Shown here: positions 38,591 through 53,100 of the stretch, one piece after another
How the letters are laid out: each line of letters starts with the position of its first letter
Numbering within the stretch: position 1 is the stretch's first letter
DNA from: Campylorhamphus procurvoides
Lineage: Eukaryota > Chordata > Aves > Passeriformes > Dendrocolaptidae
NCBI GenBank assembly: GCA_013396655.1
Contig: WBMV01004137.1
Coordinates: 3,713,838 to 3,777,837, forward strand
Reading direction: 5' to 3'
Length of the DNA: 64,000 bases
Notes under the pieces: generated by a model
The model's input: the letters and a program-made list of their open reading frames with translations, nothing else
The model's database searches: none
Told to the model about the DNA's origin: nothing
Translations under genes and position numbers: made by a program

Positions 38591-41500
38591 AGGCATGTGG
38601 TAAAGTCAGATGGTTGTAGTTTTTTTTGCATAGTGATAAAATATGTGATGTTGCTGGAACATACAGTGGCATTTATAAATGGCAGGTTGAAGATAGGTCA
38701 GTGAGGGTACAGATACTGATGTTACTATTCTTTTATGTGATACCATGACAAAACTCAATCTTCCCCTTCCACGGATTTAAAGTATAGTACTGTATTGTAG
38801 GAGGACAGTCTTATTTTGCTACTTTGAAGGCCTTTTTGAGAACTGAATTTGAAGGACACATTTGTCAATCTAGGTTCATTGAATAGCCGAGTATATGTGA
38901 GCGTGCAGGGCTTGAGAGCTGGAGAGAAAAGGACAGCAGCCAGTGACCTGAACCAACTGCCACACTGGGTTTTTGTTGACCTTTTTATTTTAAATTACTA
39001 TCTTGCTCTGCTGGCTTGCAGGGACTTACGTGGTACAGTCTTGCCAGCCCTTCATTCAGCAAAATTAATCTTGTGGTGAGGGGAGCAGGGCAAGATCTTG
39101 TGTTCTTTTCTCTTTATTCATAATTCCACTGCAGGAACTTGCACAAATAAACTTATATATATATAAGAATTTATAGCTGAAACTGTACGTTAATATATTC
39201 TTTTCAAAGTAGTGTTATAAAACCAAATCACAGTCCTGGAAAAGAATGCACAGTATTCAGCCAGGAGTTTTTAAATTTTTTGATACATCATGAGCAATTA
39301 CACATGTACAAGTTAAAAATCTGCTACACTGGAAAAATAAAAGGTGTGGGGGGAGAGCTCTTTTCTGATCATAGAAAGCTTTAAAACACAAAAGTTATTG
39401 AAGGGTGGAATGTGGGTGCATTCATATGGAGGAAAACAGTGCTGGAAATATTCATGATCTGTTCCTTACTAAAGCCTGGAACCATGCTATAATAATTCAT
39501 TGACATTGCTCTACTCTCTAAAGCTAAAGCCCTAGGCCCTTGAGTGGGAGACCACAGCAGTACCACTTTCCAACCAAAGAATTACTGAAGAACACCTGAT
39601 TGAAAAAAATCTAATCAGTCAGTCTTCATTTGGCCTCACTGTTTCTGCTGAATTAGAGTAAGAAAACAGGAAAAAGGTCTTATTGAATGATTATGTACTT
39701 TATTTTATATAAGTCTTGTTGGATCTCAATAACATATAAGCCAGAGAGGATAGAACTAATTTTCTCAGCCAGACGTGTTTTGATGACCACACTGATCGCT
39801 CGGCAAGTGACCTGAGTCGATAGGCATGATGCTTAAGAATATGTTTGAATTTTACTGTAGTGATGTAAAAGCTTATGAAAAAATCAGTACATGAAGAAAG
39901 TGCTTGCATGTATTAGTTCAAAGTATAAATGTGATGGAACTCTTACAGGAAAGATAATGAAAATGGATATAGCACTTTTTTATTAAACTGTAAAACTAAA
40001 GAGACGAGAAGTTTTGATAGTACAGATGAGCCACAAATGAACCGTGCCAGAAAGGAAAATATTAAAAATTGTAGCCACCATGTACATATTCTCAGTAGGG
40101 CATAGTCCTCACATCAGTGACCTTCAGTCCGTAGTTTAGCACCTGGGAGGCTGCATGTTGATGGGAGATAAATTTCAGTCTTTCTTTTTCGCTTACCCAC
40201 GTGTCTTTCAGTGACTAAGGGCATGTTCCCGTTTGTCTTTTCCCATTGTTTATTCGTACTTTCATACCCGAGAGCCAAGGAGCAACAGCTATAGTCAAGT
40301 GAAAGGTCTGTAGCTTGTCCTTAAATCTTGCTGAACTTTTTAGACGCAGCTGTTGTGATCTGCATCAACAAGAATCTGAGGCAAAATGAAAGCAGAAGCA
40401 GTTCAAGCCTAAGGAAGACTTGACTTAGATAAGCTGACACTACCATGCTGTTTCTGATATGAAATTGAGTGCAGCTGTAAACCAATGAGGTCACAGAGAA
40501 ATTGGCAGTATCATAACTCACCATGCCTTGGAATAGGAGGTTGAGATACTAAAAGTAAGACATAGACCAGTATAAAATGTACAGTTGAATGATAAAACAT
40601 GATATCGTACCTATTGGTTTCCATGTCACTTGACAGAGTACTCTACATCAACACAGAGGAAAAGGAAGAGACAGAGTCTCCATCTCAAAGCCTGTTCACT
40701 ATCAATAATACAGGAGCTGAAATATGCTTTTTTTTCCTTGTTTGCTTTTTCTTCTCGGTCTCTGTTCTTTTATGTATGAACGCAATTAGGTATTTCCTAA
40801 CTCTCAACTCAGAGTTTAAGTGAAGGGTGATTAATGGTTAATGATTAGGAGAGATGAGAAATTCAGTGGAGAAAGAGAAGAGTTGTTGTTTTTGGAGGAG
40901 ATCCTTAAGAAAGGAGATTTCATCCATCAGAGATGAGGTTGATCTTATTCAGTCATTCTATATGCTAAGTACTGAAAAAATGCAGGCAATATCTTTACGG
41001 TTTTTAATATCAACTGCTAGAAGTTAAGCAGTTTTCAGTTTACATGTAAAATTACATGATAACTAGTAAAATCTTTGCATGGAAAAATCTTACAGAATTA
41101 TAATAGTTATAGTGCAAAATTTTCATTACTGTGTGGCACTTCTTAACTTCTCATTTCTAAACTCTGGGATAAGAGATCAGTGGGATTTAAATCAGTGCTA
41201 TTAACTTATTGCCTGGTGTAAATAAGAAATTAGTTTTTTACTTGTAGAGGTGAACTAGAAAAAGTAATATAAATACTTATGAGAGTAAAGACAAATTTAC
41301 AATATAGCATGTAAGTTGCAATATAAAATTATCAAAACACATCAACAAGTATCAGTGTACAAGACATTCTGTATTTCTTCTATTATTGATAGTAGTAGAG
41401 TCATCTGACAGAAAGGCTCAAAACTTTAGTTTTTTGGAGTTAAAAAAATGAACATCACATCAAGTAGGGAGAGAAGAGATTTCTGTTCCTAAAAGTAACA

Positions 41501-41866
41501 AAAATACCGTAGATGCAACAGAAAATGCTCATTAGAGCAAGCAATTAGTCTTTATAAAAAGCAGCTTTTTCCTATGTGATGTAAACCTTCTGATTTTTTG
41601 GATATAACTCTGTGTATTAGAAACACATAAAAGCCCACTATTTTCAGCAAACTGTTTTACACCAACTTTGATTTCTAGATCTTCTACCTTTGTGGGACTA
41701 AGCATGGATCTGCAAATATAAGCAAGTTTTGAGGATGCTATTAAGAAATATCATGTCCTTCATCACCAATATACACTATTTATGTGCTGATCTCTCTTTG
41801 AAATCTGAATCCAAAGTAGATTTCTTGGAGTGACATGATCCAGTTCAGTAAGTTCTGGACATTTCT

Positions 41867-41891
41867 GGGGGGGGGTAGGAGGGAGGAAGAA
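41867..41891. repeat. G-run with GGGA repeats
   Basis: Nine consecutive G followed by taggagggaggaag. It is purine-rich and could form a G-quadruplex on the + strand. Confidence 0.7.
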
Positions 41892-44800
41892 GCAAAGAGA
41901 AGTACACCAATTTAATCAAAACTCTTATTGGAAATGGACAGGAGGATTTCAAAGCTTAAAAGAGTTTAAAGCAATTCCCAGGTAATACATATAGACAAAA
42001 CCCCATGGAAAATAAGAGAATGAAAAGAGACTTTCTTTCATCACACGAAAAGTTGTAACTGGAAGAAAATAAGATTTTATATAGTTCTCTTACAGTGTAT
42101 AATTTATTAAACTTAAATTATTTCATCTGCAATTTTCATTATTATTGATGCTAATATTTTAAATAAGCCAGGGTAAAGCAATGTAAAGAGAAAAGGGAAA
42201 GGATGACAGTGAGAAAATAGAAAAGAGAGCGTTGAGAGTTCTCATTAAAACACCACAAAAAAAAAATCTAATGTAGCAACAGGAAAATTAATCCAAAATT
42301 GAGCAACCAAACAGTGTAGAAATGAAAATGACACAAATAACATCTTGTACTTTGATACAGTCAGCACTCTTATTATCACGACTACATGTTATGGAAGATA
42401 TCTGTAAAACCTCAGATTGTACATTCAGTGCTTGTTCTTTGCTTGCATACGGTTATTTCTCACTACTCTTTGCAAGCTTTCTTCTCCTTTCCTAAAACAC
42501 CACTTACATAATTGTATAAGATGAATCTTTTATTCTTTCCTTTTGCTTCCTCTGTATTGATGTGGGGTTTCTCATCTCATATTTAAATTATGAACTCTTT
42601 GGTACAGGGATGTTTGGCATAGCTGTGCTGTGCACAGCAGGGTCCTGATCAATGAGCAGGAATCGCATTACAAATGGCTGTTACTAATAATAACAATGAA
42701 AGTGTTTAAAAATATTTTATTAAAGGTGTGAGCAAGGACACATTTAAAGGTGAATTTTTCATCTTCTCAAAGGTCTGGTAGCATGCAACTGTTTTTATAC
42801 TGATTGTAGGTACTGTATGAGAATGACCTGAGAATATTTGATTTAGGCTTGAAAAGATTAAGACATAAAAGTACTAACAGAAAAAAGCTTGATACTGGTC
42901 CCAGTTGGACTGTGTTTCAGAACTACTCTACTGATTCTGTGGAGCTGTATCCAGCTCGCATGAAAAGACATTAGATGATAAACAAAGCAGAAAAAACCTC
43001 AGTAGAAAGCATCATATCTGTAGGGTTTAAGATAATAGGGGGAACAGTGGGAAAGCTTGTAATGTCAAGGGGCAAGAGCAAGAAGAGGTTCCAGTTTTAC
43101 TCAAATAATATTCCACTCTTCTTCTGAGTACTCATGAAATGATTTTGTTACTCAGATTTATCCATATTTAGGGGACTGCCCTGAGCTCATAAGGTACAGA
43201 CTATCCTGGTGAATGCATTCAAGCATTCCATGTAACCTGGAGCAGCTCTGCTAGAGTGGGCTGGGGACACGCCAGCTTCAGATCCCTGAGCTGTCTCACA
43301 GTTGGCATGCCTTTACAGACAAGGGTCTTTGGGCTCTCTCAAACTAACCAGGGATTTAAAACTGCTTTTCCATGGCCTGAGTAAGGTTACTCAGTCCCTT
43401 GGTTTGGCCTTACCAGGAAGACTGGATCCTATGCACTAACAGCTGAAGAAGGCTCAGAAAGGAGTTAAATGTTACACAGTTTGGCATCAGCACGAGTTTG
43501 GGTGGGTTTATATTTGTGGAGGAGGGTTCAGATGCATGTTAGATTAGACAAGGCTTTTGTGATTTACAGCAAGGAGTCAGTCAGCTAATCCTTTAGATGC
43601 CGTAGAACCCTTGGCAGGTGAGGATTACTGGGTAACTTGACTTGACGTCTTCTCTTACATACTGCAGGCAATACAGAGTCCTTGCTTTGTATGTCTAGTG
43701 TGAGATTGCTTCCAGGCTAGTGAGAAAGGCAATAAGCCATAAAGCAGGCAAAAGTAAACCTAAACAGATAATTGGAATATCTGGAAATGTTACCAGTGTC
43801 AGGGTCATTGGTTGTAAAAGTAATCTGAAGGGTCAAATGCCTTAGAAAATGCAAGCCATAGGCATAGTGTACACAGACATAAATCCTGACGTATTCTGAA
43901 CATGATCCACTGGCACAACTTGTGGTGGGCAGGTCCACCGTGAAGGTAGAGTGTGTTCCCTGGGTGTGCTGCAGTCCTGGTGCTCTGTGATGGAGGTGTG
44001 TTAGGAGTTTCTGACAGCAGGGCATGCTGACTGAGAGAGCTTTACAAAGCGGTTTTGTTCTGCCTCGTGGTGCGTGTACAAAGTTTGGCGAGAAAACATT
44101 TTTTGATAAAGGGAAATCTTAATAGTTCTTCTTTTAACTTCTTTTTTCTATTAAATTTATAGTGATGCTATTTTTCCCACATGATCAAAACTTCTTTTGA
44201 TCACTTTCACTGAAAGAAATGTTTAAACCTGCTACATGTATATTAAACAGTTTTGTTTTGTATAGAATATGGCGGTACTTATGTAGACTATGATGACTTT
44301 TAGGAGGAAAAATAAAGGAAGTTTTATTGGCATAAGGAAGTGCTTTCCACTTTTTCTTCAAGTATTGTATCATGTTCAGACTTTTCCTTTTAAATTTTGG
44401 AATTTTCTACAGGAAATAGATAACCACTATTTTTAAAACACAGAGCTATGATTTAATCTTCAGATCTGTTCTATGTCAACCCAAGTGTATAAGTTGTCGC
44501 ATTAGTCAGAGTCTAAACTAATTGTATATATTCTAGTAGTATGTTGTTATATTTACTAATCTTGCTTAGTTTTTAAACTAGCCTATTCCTCTCAAATATA
44601 ACACGTGCTGGGTGCTATTTCTAGAGCAAGTGCTTTCAGTATTCAGCTCTCTCTCTTAAATTCCTAATCTGACATCACCAGCATGCTAAACCCTTGAAAT
44701 GTTGGTTTGGGAAATCTGGCAGAGCTTCATGGCTCATGGAGTCAGCTCATCCTTTTTTCTCTGTTTATTGATGGCACTGCCTTTAAATCTGTAAAGAACT

Positions 44801-47135
44801 GATCTATAAAAGTCTGGGTACAGAGTTATTTAGTCAGCTATTTATATCTATATTTATTAAACTTGTATCTACTTTCCAAGCCTAAAGGCATATTTACATC
44901 TTTGAAATCATAATCCAAAGAAGTTACTGCCATAGTAGCAGATACTCTCTGTTTGAGTAATCACCAATCGCTGCTACAAGGAGACAAAATGCTGTCATAA
45001 CAAATATTTTAAAACCCTGAGGAACATGTATATTAACCATTAATTCAACATAAGGCTCTGTTGGAATATCATATGCTCAGTTCTTTGGAGACCCAGAAAT
45101 TTTGGAAGATAGCTGAATCAGAAGCATGCTTTAAATATCTACCATACAAGTCTTAGGCAAGATTATTAGATTTAGTCTTGACAACAGTAAGGTATCTGCC
45201 CATTTAAGATGTCAGCAAGAATATGTAAAAACTCAAATTTCACTTTTAGCTTCTCTTTATGTAACCTTTCTGGAACCAAAAACATTCCACATTGCTAGAT
45301 TTGCAGGAAAAGGATTTTGATCTGTTTTGACCCTGAGCTGAGATGACTTTATATGGGCTGTAGTTAGTGCTGTTTGTTGTGGGATATGACAAGTAATAAG
45401 GAGCACTTCTTTTCTCAGGCAGGATATCCTCCCTTTTTTGGACAAGTGATACCAGGACTTACTACAGTTGGAAAGGAAACCTCTAGTATATTAGATTTTC
45501 CATAAGTACCTGTAAACTGGTATAATCTGATAACATCAAAAGCCTTTCGTATCAAATGATGTAGTTGTGAAAGGCACTCTTTTCTGGTTTGACTCTCCAG
45601 TGTGTACAGCAGACATCAGATGTGATCAAGAACTTGTAGACATGAAATTGATAATTATATTTGATGCCATAATTAGTAATGTAATAATACTACTAAAAAT
45701 ACCAGATTAAACAAGCAAGTTGATGGAGAATGAATTCTTGAGAAGACAGTGAAGTTGAGAAAAATAATTCTCTGTTATTTTCAACAAATGAAAAAAAGAG
45801 TTTGGAACCTTGATCTAACTTCAGGTAGTGTTTAGTCTTAACTGATTAAGAAATAGGTTAGAAAACAGGAAAGAGTTGCAAAAAGTTGAAACCAGAGTGA
45901 AAGAAGGAAAATTAAACAGAGGACAGAGAAGTTCCTGTTGCTAAACACTGAGTGCTCTGTTGGTCCAGAAAACATGGCAGACACTCTTGAGATTTTGTAG
46001 TTACCTGACCAAGTTGAAAGAACTGTTTTGGGGTTTTTTTTTACCCTCCATGCGAGTGTTTCATAAAGTAGATGAAATTTTGTATCATGATACATTGAAT
46101 CTGCTAGGTTCATTTCCTCAAACTGTTTAAAGTGATGCATTTTTCTCAGACATGTCAAAAGCAATCCTGTCAAAAGCTGCCTGAATGGATTTGTTTTAAA
46201 TCATAAGAAGCTATATATATAGTAAGTGTTCAAGAACCTTGAAGAAAAGGAAGGTCATGGCCTTCTGAATACTTACAGCTCCTCATCTAAATATGAGTCT
46301 GGAAATGCTTGTTTTGGACAGTCTCAGATTGCGGGTCTCACCATTTGGTTGGTTTATCTCATTGCTGTCTGTGTGTCTTAGGAGCCTGACTTCTCTTTTA
46401 AAAATGGCTGTTTCTCTCTGGCCTCCTGGCGTTCAGTTATTTTGGTTTCTGTTTGCCATATCATTCTTAGTTCTGGTGACAACTGTTAATTTTGCTCTTA
46501 AATATTTTGTCCTTCTGCTGTTACGGTTTTTTTATTGTACAGTTGTTTATCCAACACCACGAGCAGCTTGGTAGGAAGGATGGAGAAGGAAGTTCGTATA
46601 AATAAATAATTGCAGTTAAATGCAGAGGACTGCCTAGCAACAAAATGCAGTAGAATATGTCTCTCTTGGGAGAGGGTGGGCCTTTTCTTTGATTAATCAG
46701 TGAAATGTTTGGAGGACTCCCCCTGTGCTCAGAAAGGAGTGGAACATTTGAAGAAAGCCTCCTTCTGCTGTTTTGTTATCTGTTAATGAATGCATTTTGT
46801 GGACCGTGCAAGTGAGATGTGCCAGGAATGCAAATGAGCAGTCTTACCCTGGAAGACTGGTATTTCTAATGTTTTATTTTTGCAGCTGCAGCAACAGGAG
46901 GGAACCAGCAGGTACTGGTTATAGCTATTTTGGTCAGTGTCTCTGAAAGGAGAACACCAAATATGATTGAATAGTTAAGCCATTAGCAGAGGACACATTT
47001 CCTAATACTGCTTCAGTTTTTATCATGACAAATCTTTTAAGGACTCAGCTTATAATTGGGGATGCACTGCAACTTCATAGTGCAGTGCTCAGTTTTGGTG
47101 CCTTCAGGTCAAGTGAGGCACTCTTTACATGAGGG

Positions 47136-47186
47136 ACACTTAGCTAGCTTAGGGAGTCACGCACACTTAGCTAGCTTAGCTAGCTT
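47136..47186. repeat. 17-bp direct repeat with CTAG units
   Basis: The 17-mer acacttagctagcttag occurs at 47136-47152 and 47163-47179, 27 bp apart, and is followed by one more ctagctt unit. Confidence 0.9.
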
Positions 47187-50100
47187 TGTGGTTTATGATC
47201 CACCACGTTTCTCTGCATGGGAAAATGCCTTCCTTTACAAGGGCTGCAGACTTGCACCCTCTCTTCAGGGACACTGTCCAATCCTCACTTTCTTACCAAG
47301 CATAGGTGGTAAAAAGGCCAGCCTACAGACAGTGTTTTTGTTCAGTATCCCACTTGCTAATGTTTTCTTTCTGGATGTGACAGGTGGGTTCAGTTCCCTT
47401 CTCTGGCTCAAAAGATACAACTTGTACCATCTTGAAGGAAGTTTTAGTGCTTTAGCTCTAAGATGCTGTAGTATGAGAAGTATCCAGCCTCCTCTTGTTG
47501 CTATTTTTCCATTTCTCATGGCTTCATTAAGCAGTAGTAAATGGGTATAAGCACCAATATTAATCCAGCTCCACAGAGCAGTAGGGAGGGTACTTACATC
47601 TATTGATTAGATGTCTTGTTGGTTAAAATGGGGAGATCTCACTTCTAATACGTGCTTCAATGAAGGGTGAAGTTGTTTTTAGGTCAGAGCAGAAAGTGGC
47701 ATATGGCCCTCAGCTGTTGTCACTGTAAAAACATAGCTTGAATTTGGTTGGTTTCGAAGTTTCCTCAGAAACCTGCTAATTGTAGCACTGTGGACAGGTG
47801 TGTTGTTTCATCTAATTCCACTAAATTTTCAAAATTATAAAAAATCGGCTTATCTGAGTTTCTTCTCCTTATTCACGATTTATTTATCTACCGTTTACAT
47901 GTTCGAAATAAATGGCAATTATAAACACATCAAACAAACCCTAAGTTACAGAGAAAGCATAGTTCAGCAAAACAAACTACAACTCCTACCACTGTTGTGA
48001 ATGTCTGAGTTCAAATCTTTATGATCTGAAAAGCCTTCATGTCATGTGAGAGAGATGTTAAAGATGCCTATCTAATGCAACCTCCCATCTCAAATGGTTT
48101 TGTGGATTTTCTTTGTTTTTGAAAAATAAATTGCCCACGTCAATAAATTAAGAATTCATCAATATGTTTACTTGTGCATTTGGCAGTGCAGTTTTACGGA
48201 AAACCTGATTGTATGCAAAGGTTAGCAAATGCAGTATTTGGAAGATGTGACTTGCCTATTATCCCTTAGGGATTTTAATTTTGCTCATTGTCCAGGTGAT
48301 GAGAAGCAATACAGGTTGTTGCGGTGCCATGAAACTACTGTTTTCCACAGGAGGAGAATTTATTATCCCTAGTTTCTCCCAGTCAATGATTTCACATTGT
48401 GGAACATCCATTTCACCAGACTGATTTCTTTCCTGCACCATTGTACTTCAGAATTCTCACCAACTACTCAATGACCTCCACAGACTCTGTAAAGTTTTTC
48501 AAGTCCACCCTCAGTTTCCTGAAGATCGGCTCCAAGATCCAAACCTCCTACTTTCCACTTCCATGCTGCATTTCCAAGGAGAGGTTTCTGTTCTGAGTTG
48601 TTCTGTTTAGTTGATTGCCACCTACACATGTTGCAGCTCTTGAAGACTGCTCTTTCAGAGTTAAGTATGTCGCTCTTAACTATTAAAGAAAAATACTTCC
48701 TGAGGTCTGTAAAGAAGAGTTCTTCTCATGCTCCTCTGAGGTCATCCAGCTGTGTTGCAGATATGTTGCTCAAGTTTGCTTTTTGACAGCTTGTATTCAA
48801 TATGCCTAGTCTGAGATCATTGTTTTTCATTTTAGGACTTTTTCATTTTTCTTCTGTCATGGGAATGACTCCTGGCCCTGCAGTACATAGCCCTCAACAA
48901 GCTAATGCCTCTGTTACTTTCTTTGCTGTCTTATTTCTGTGTTTCTACATTCCTCAATAGTTACCTTAAAATCCACAAAACATGCCTTTTGTTCTAGGCT
49001 CGTTTCTTTCTGAATCAGTTGAATTGTTCTGAAGTTATTTTCTTCCTTTGAGACATCCAGTTTAAAATAGCAATAAATATTAAATTAGGCTAAATAGTTC
49101 TAAAGCCTTTCCAGCTTCTTGTCTTCTATAGCATTTCAGAGTTGAAGGATGGGCTTTACATGGTCTGTCAGGTTACTAGCTGCCTTAATTTGAGGAGTGC
49201 TGAGAGTGTTGAGAGCAGTGATGAATACTTTGTAGTGGCTATTTGCAACGCAGCGTTGTTTGTTTTTGGTTTTTTTCTTAATTAACTCTGAACATCACAT
49301 TTTACCCCAGGCTCCCTTTATAGCCTTTGGAGAAAAGAAGGCATCTCTGGCAGACAGCAATTTAACCTGCCTTGGGTGCTGGTGGAAGGGCAGTGTGGTT
49401 TGCCCCTCATTGAATACAGAGGGAGCTTAGGCTGACTGTATCAAATCACCTTAGCTGAAATGTGATGAAGGAGAGCAAATACAGAGAATATTACTTTTTC
49501 ACATACTGTGTGAGGGAGTGTTTTATGGCTCATGGAGGTGCCCTGTGAACCCTTCTGCAATAAAGTGGTTTTCAGAGTTGTTTAGGATTGCAGGAGACTG
49601 AGACTGATAAAGTTCTGTGTTGCTTTCCATAAAGAAGAAAACATTGGCACAGATATGCCTGAATTATGCTACTATTTTGGAACCAATGTGCTTTAGAATC
49701 TGCATGAAAAGTAGCTAACTTTTGAAATAGAACAAATACATCAAATCTATTTCTATGTTTAAATGTATAGATACATAAATATTTATATAAGCATGTGATG
49801 AATTTTATGCTGTTCTTTGAAAATCACCTAGATATCCTATGTGACTGAAAGAAAATCTCTGAGGAGTTTTATCATCTTGAATATAGGAATTTATGTTGCT
49901 AAATTTGCTTTAATTGCTCGGTCATAATAATTTTACAATATATGCTCAATACTGCATAAATATTTTTATTGAATAGATTTCTCTTAAACAATTATTTTTC
50001 CTTTCTGGCTAGAATCAAAGAGTGTGAGCGCTCTGGCCCTCTTAGCCAAGCAAACTGTCCAAATAATTTTTTTGGAAGATAACAATGTTCGTATCCATGT

Positions 50101-53100
50101 GATGTAAGAACTATAAGAATGTCTTCCTGCTAGGAAGTGTTTCATTTGTATCTCCATAGCTTCTAGTGAGTTCGCAGCTGTGGCTCGTTTCTTCTGGACT
50201 CCTTTAACTACTCATAATTAATTAATTATGTTAGTAACATAATTTGCTTGATATGGTTAATGTAGATTTAAGATTAATGTAGATCATGCCATTAGAGTAT
50301 GTCATTCATTTTCACTATTCATCAAATTACCTCTCTACTAAAGCTTCAGTTCATTTAGAGCAGATTTCTCAGGCAGGCATCCATTCTTCATTAGGGAACA
50401 TTAGGATGTGGAATGTTCCCAGCACTTTCTCTGGAGGTTTGTCACTCCGTGGCCTCTGGCTTATCCCCACTGCTGTTGTTGCTACAGGTACATAAGTTGA
50501 AAATTAAAAGTCAATAGTTCCAGCAGTGATGTCTGCAATAAACTGTCAGCACTGGCTGGATTGAGGTGTCCAGCTGATATTTTGTAGAGAGAGTTATTCT
50601 AAATTGCTAGTTGTCAAAAATACTGACAAAAACTTCTCTGAGGAGCGTTGCAGCTGGTTCTGTCCTGCTTTTTGCTGTGGTTTAACAGGGTATTTCAAAG
50701 TCCTGGTCTGTCCCCATTATCTCTTCCAAATAACAGTCTTAAAAGTAAATGTCAGTAAAATTCTTGTCTTGACTCATGCCAGCACATACTTCAGGGAGAA
50801 CATGCAGCCAGGAAGGAGGCATTCTTCAAGAACCTAAACCATCAGGTAGTTTTTTCTCACAAACTTGGCTTAAAATACCTCACTGGCTTTGTTAGGCTAA
50901 GACCAGCAGATAAGGTATTTTTGGAACTCTAAATATTGCATGTTTTCTTTGCCCCAGGTAGAAGTCCCTATTTGGAAACACAGAAACCCTCCCATCTGCA
51001 CTGTGTATTTGTAGGGATTTCAGCCATACTGTAGTGAGTTAAAAAGTCTGTGTGAGTCTCTTTTATGACCTGTGTCTTGCATTAAATATACTTGACAAAT
51101 TGTTCTGAATAATTTAGTCTATTATATCTTGATTTAGCTACAGCTCTTGCAAGATTAATTTTAATATAGACTCCTTTACCATTATGTTTCTAAAAGATTC
51201 CTTTTTCCTAAAATCACAGATGTGGTCTTAAAATTAATTGATAGGGTTTTTTTGTTTTTAATAAAATAATTAAACTAGCATATCCTTAGCCCTATTGTTA
51301 AGATGTGTTAATGATCTGGCAAATGACTGGGCTGAATAGATGTCAATTTTTTTCTTTAGAGATGTTTCAGCTCCTTAAAATGTTTCTCTTTGTGCTTCTT
51401 TGCTGACCACATCTTTGTTAAGCAAAGGTGATGGTAATGCATCCAGTAAGTAAGTTTGGAATTTTGTTTTCACACGTGAAATAGGTAAACTAGGATATTC
51501 AGTTGACTGTTGTCATTTACTCAGGTGGCATGTCACATGGGAAAAAATGTATCTGAACAAATGACAGAAATAGTTGGATTATAAAGTTAACTGGTGGAAA
51601 AAGCAAATACTTTAGAAGATATTTTGACTTTGCAGCTTCCTTTGATTTTCCACTTCTATAATTTTGCATCAGTGAGAACAATTTTTGGTATGCCCATACA
51701 TACATACCTGTTGTCTAGATAAAATTTTCTGCTTAAATTATTTCTATTAACTTTGAGATCTGGTTTTCTGAGTGTAATGCGAACTATGAAAATAAAAGCA
51801 TTGAATGGTTAAGGATCTCAGCTTCTCCTTTGTATTTCACTTGTGCTTCTGTTCTCATCCTTAGCATGCATGTGGCTGGAGCCCTCAAAGTTCCGTCTGA
51901 TGACAGACATGTCTAATAAGCTTCACTTAAAAACCTGACCATTTGATTGATCAGGAAACCCACATCTTCATTTATCTTTCAGTATTTACCTGGGAAATAA
52001 TCTAAGGCCTATTTCTATAAGTTTAGGAAGGAAAAGCATCAAATGAAAGAGTGCAAATTGTCAGTGTTAACCATACTGCTCTTAACTCTTCAAGCTGTGT
52101 TTGGAGACAGCAAACCAGATAGTTTTTAAATATTTCAGTAGTTGCCTTTCATTGAAGTCAGAGGCTCCAGACTCCCCGGCTAGATTCTAGGTGTCTTTAA
52201 AATCAGATATGATTACTTTGTGCTTCAAGGCTGTAGCTGGTGACCTGCATGAGTCAGGAAAAGTCCCAGTGCACAGTTACCTACATGGATTCTGTTAGGC
52301 TTTAAATTTTCGAACACAACAGTTCTTACTGCTTTTAAAAATCTTATCTGAACAGATTCTAAACTTTCTGAGAAAATGTCCTGATTTAAGAGGAAACTTC
52401 AGACACACAGCCAAGTCCACATCTGGCCGTCCCGAAGTCTCTGAACTGCTGAGATGAGCAAACTCTCAAATCCTCAGGGATTGACTTCTGAGGTTGTTCA
52501 GGCTCCTTTTAGGGTAGCTGTATTAAAGACTGTGAGGGGATAGAATCTGTGGCAAATAAATGCATTTTCAGGCCATGTGTTCAGTATTTCCAGAGCTGGT
52601 AGGATCTGTGACATATCACTTTTTCTCTTCCAATCGGAGGAAAGACATGACAGCAACTTGGAAGTCACATGGATGTTTATTTTCCTCAAAATAACCTGTT
52701 CAAGGGTGTCCTGTCAAGCACTAGCTGAGATCTGGCTTATGAACAGAGGGGAAAAAAAAAGAGGGAAAATAATTGAAGATATATCAGTAAAAAGGCATTG
52801 TAAGCATGCAGTCTTGTGTCAACCAGAATTATCTTGAAGGTTCTCTTTGCTTAATCACCAGTTAAATCTCTCAGGACGCTAAATAAGCTCCACAGTAAAA
52901 TATGTGTTCCATAAAGAGCTTTAGAGATCTGCTGTTGCTGCCTGATGGGGATAAATCCAAAGTGTAATAAAACTTGGTGATAGCAAAGCATTCTGATGAA
53001 TCAAGGTCTAGGAGTCTGCCCTTGTATTTCACACTGGTGCTGGTGATTAGGAGCTTCTACTGGGTCACGGTCTTCCAAAAGGCTTTACAGGCAAGGCATG

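Noticed and set aside
46885..46910. Exon-like stretch between tttttgcag and gtactgg
   Set aside because: Only 26 nt, does not match GPR158, and the expected protein is already complete across the four exons.
47056..47550. Longest ORF of the window (164 codons, + strand)
   Set aside because: It has no recognised domain, no splice-site structure, a composition like translated intron, and includes the CTAG repeat. I judge it a chance ORF.
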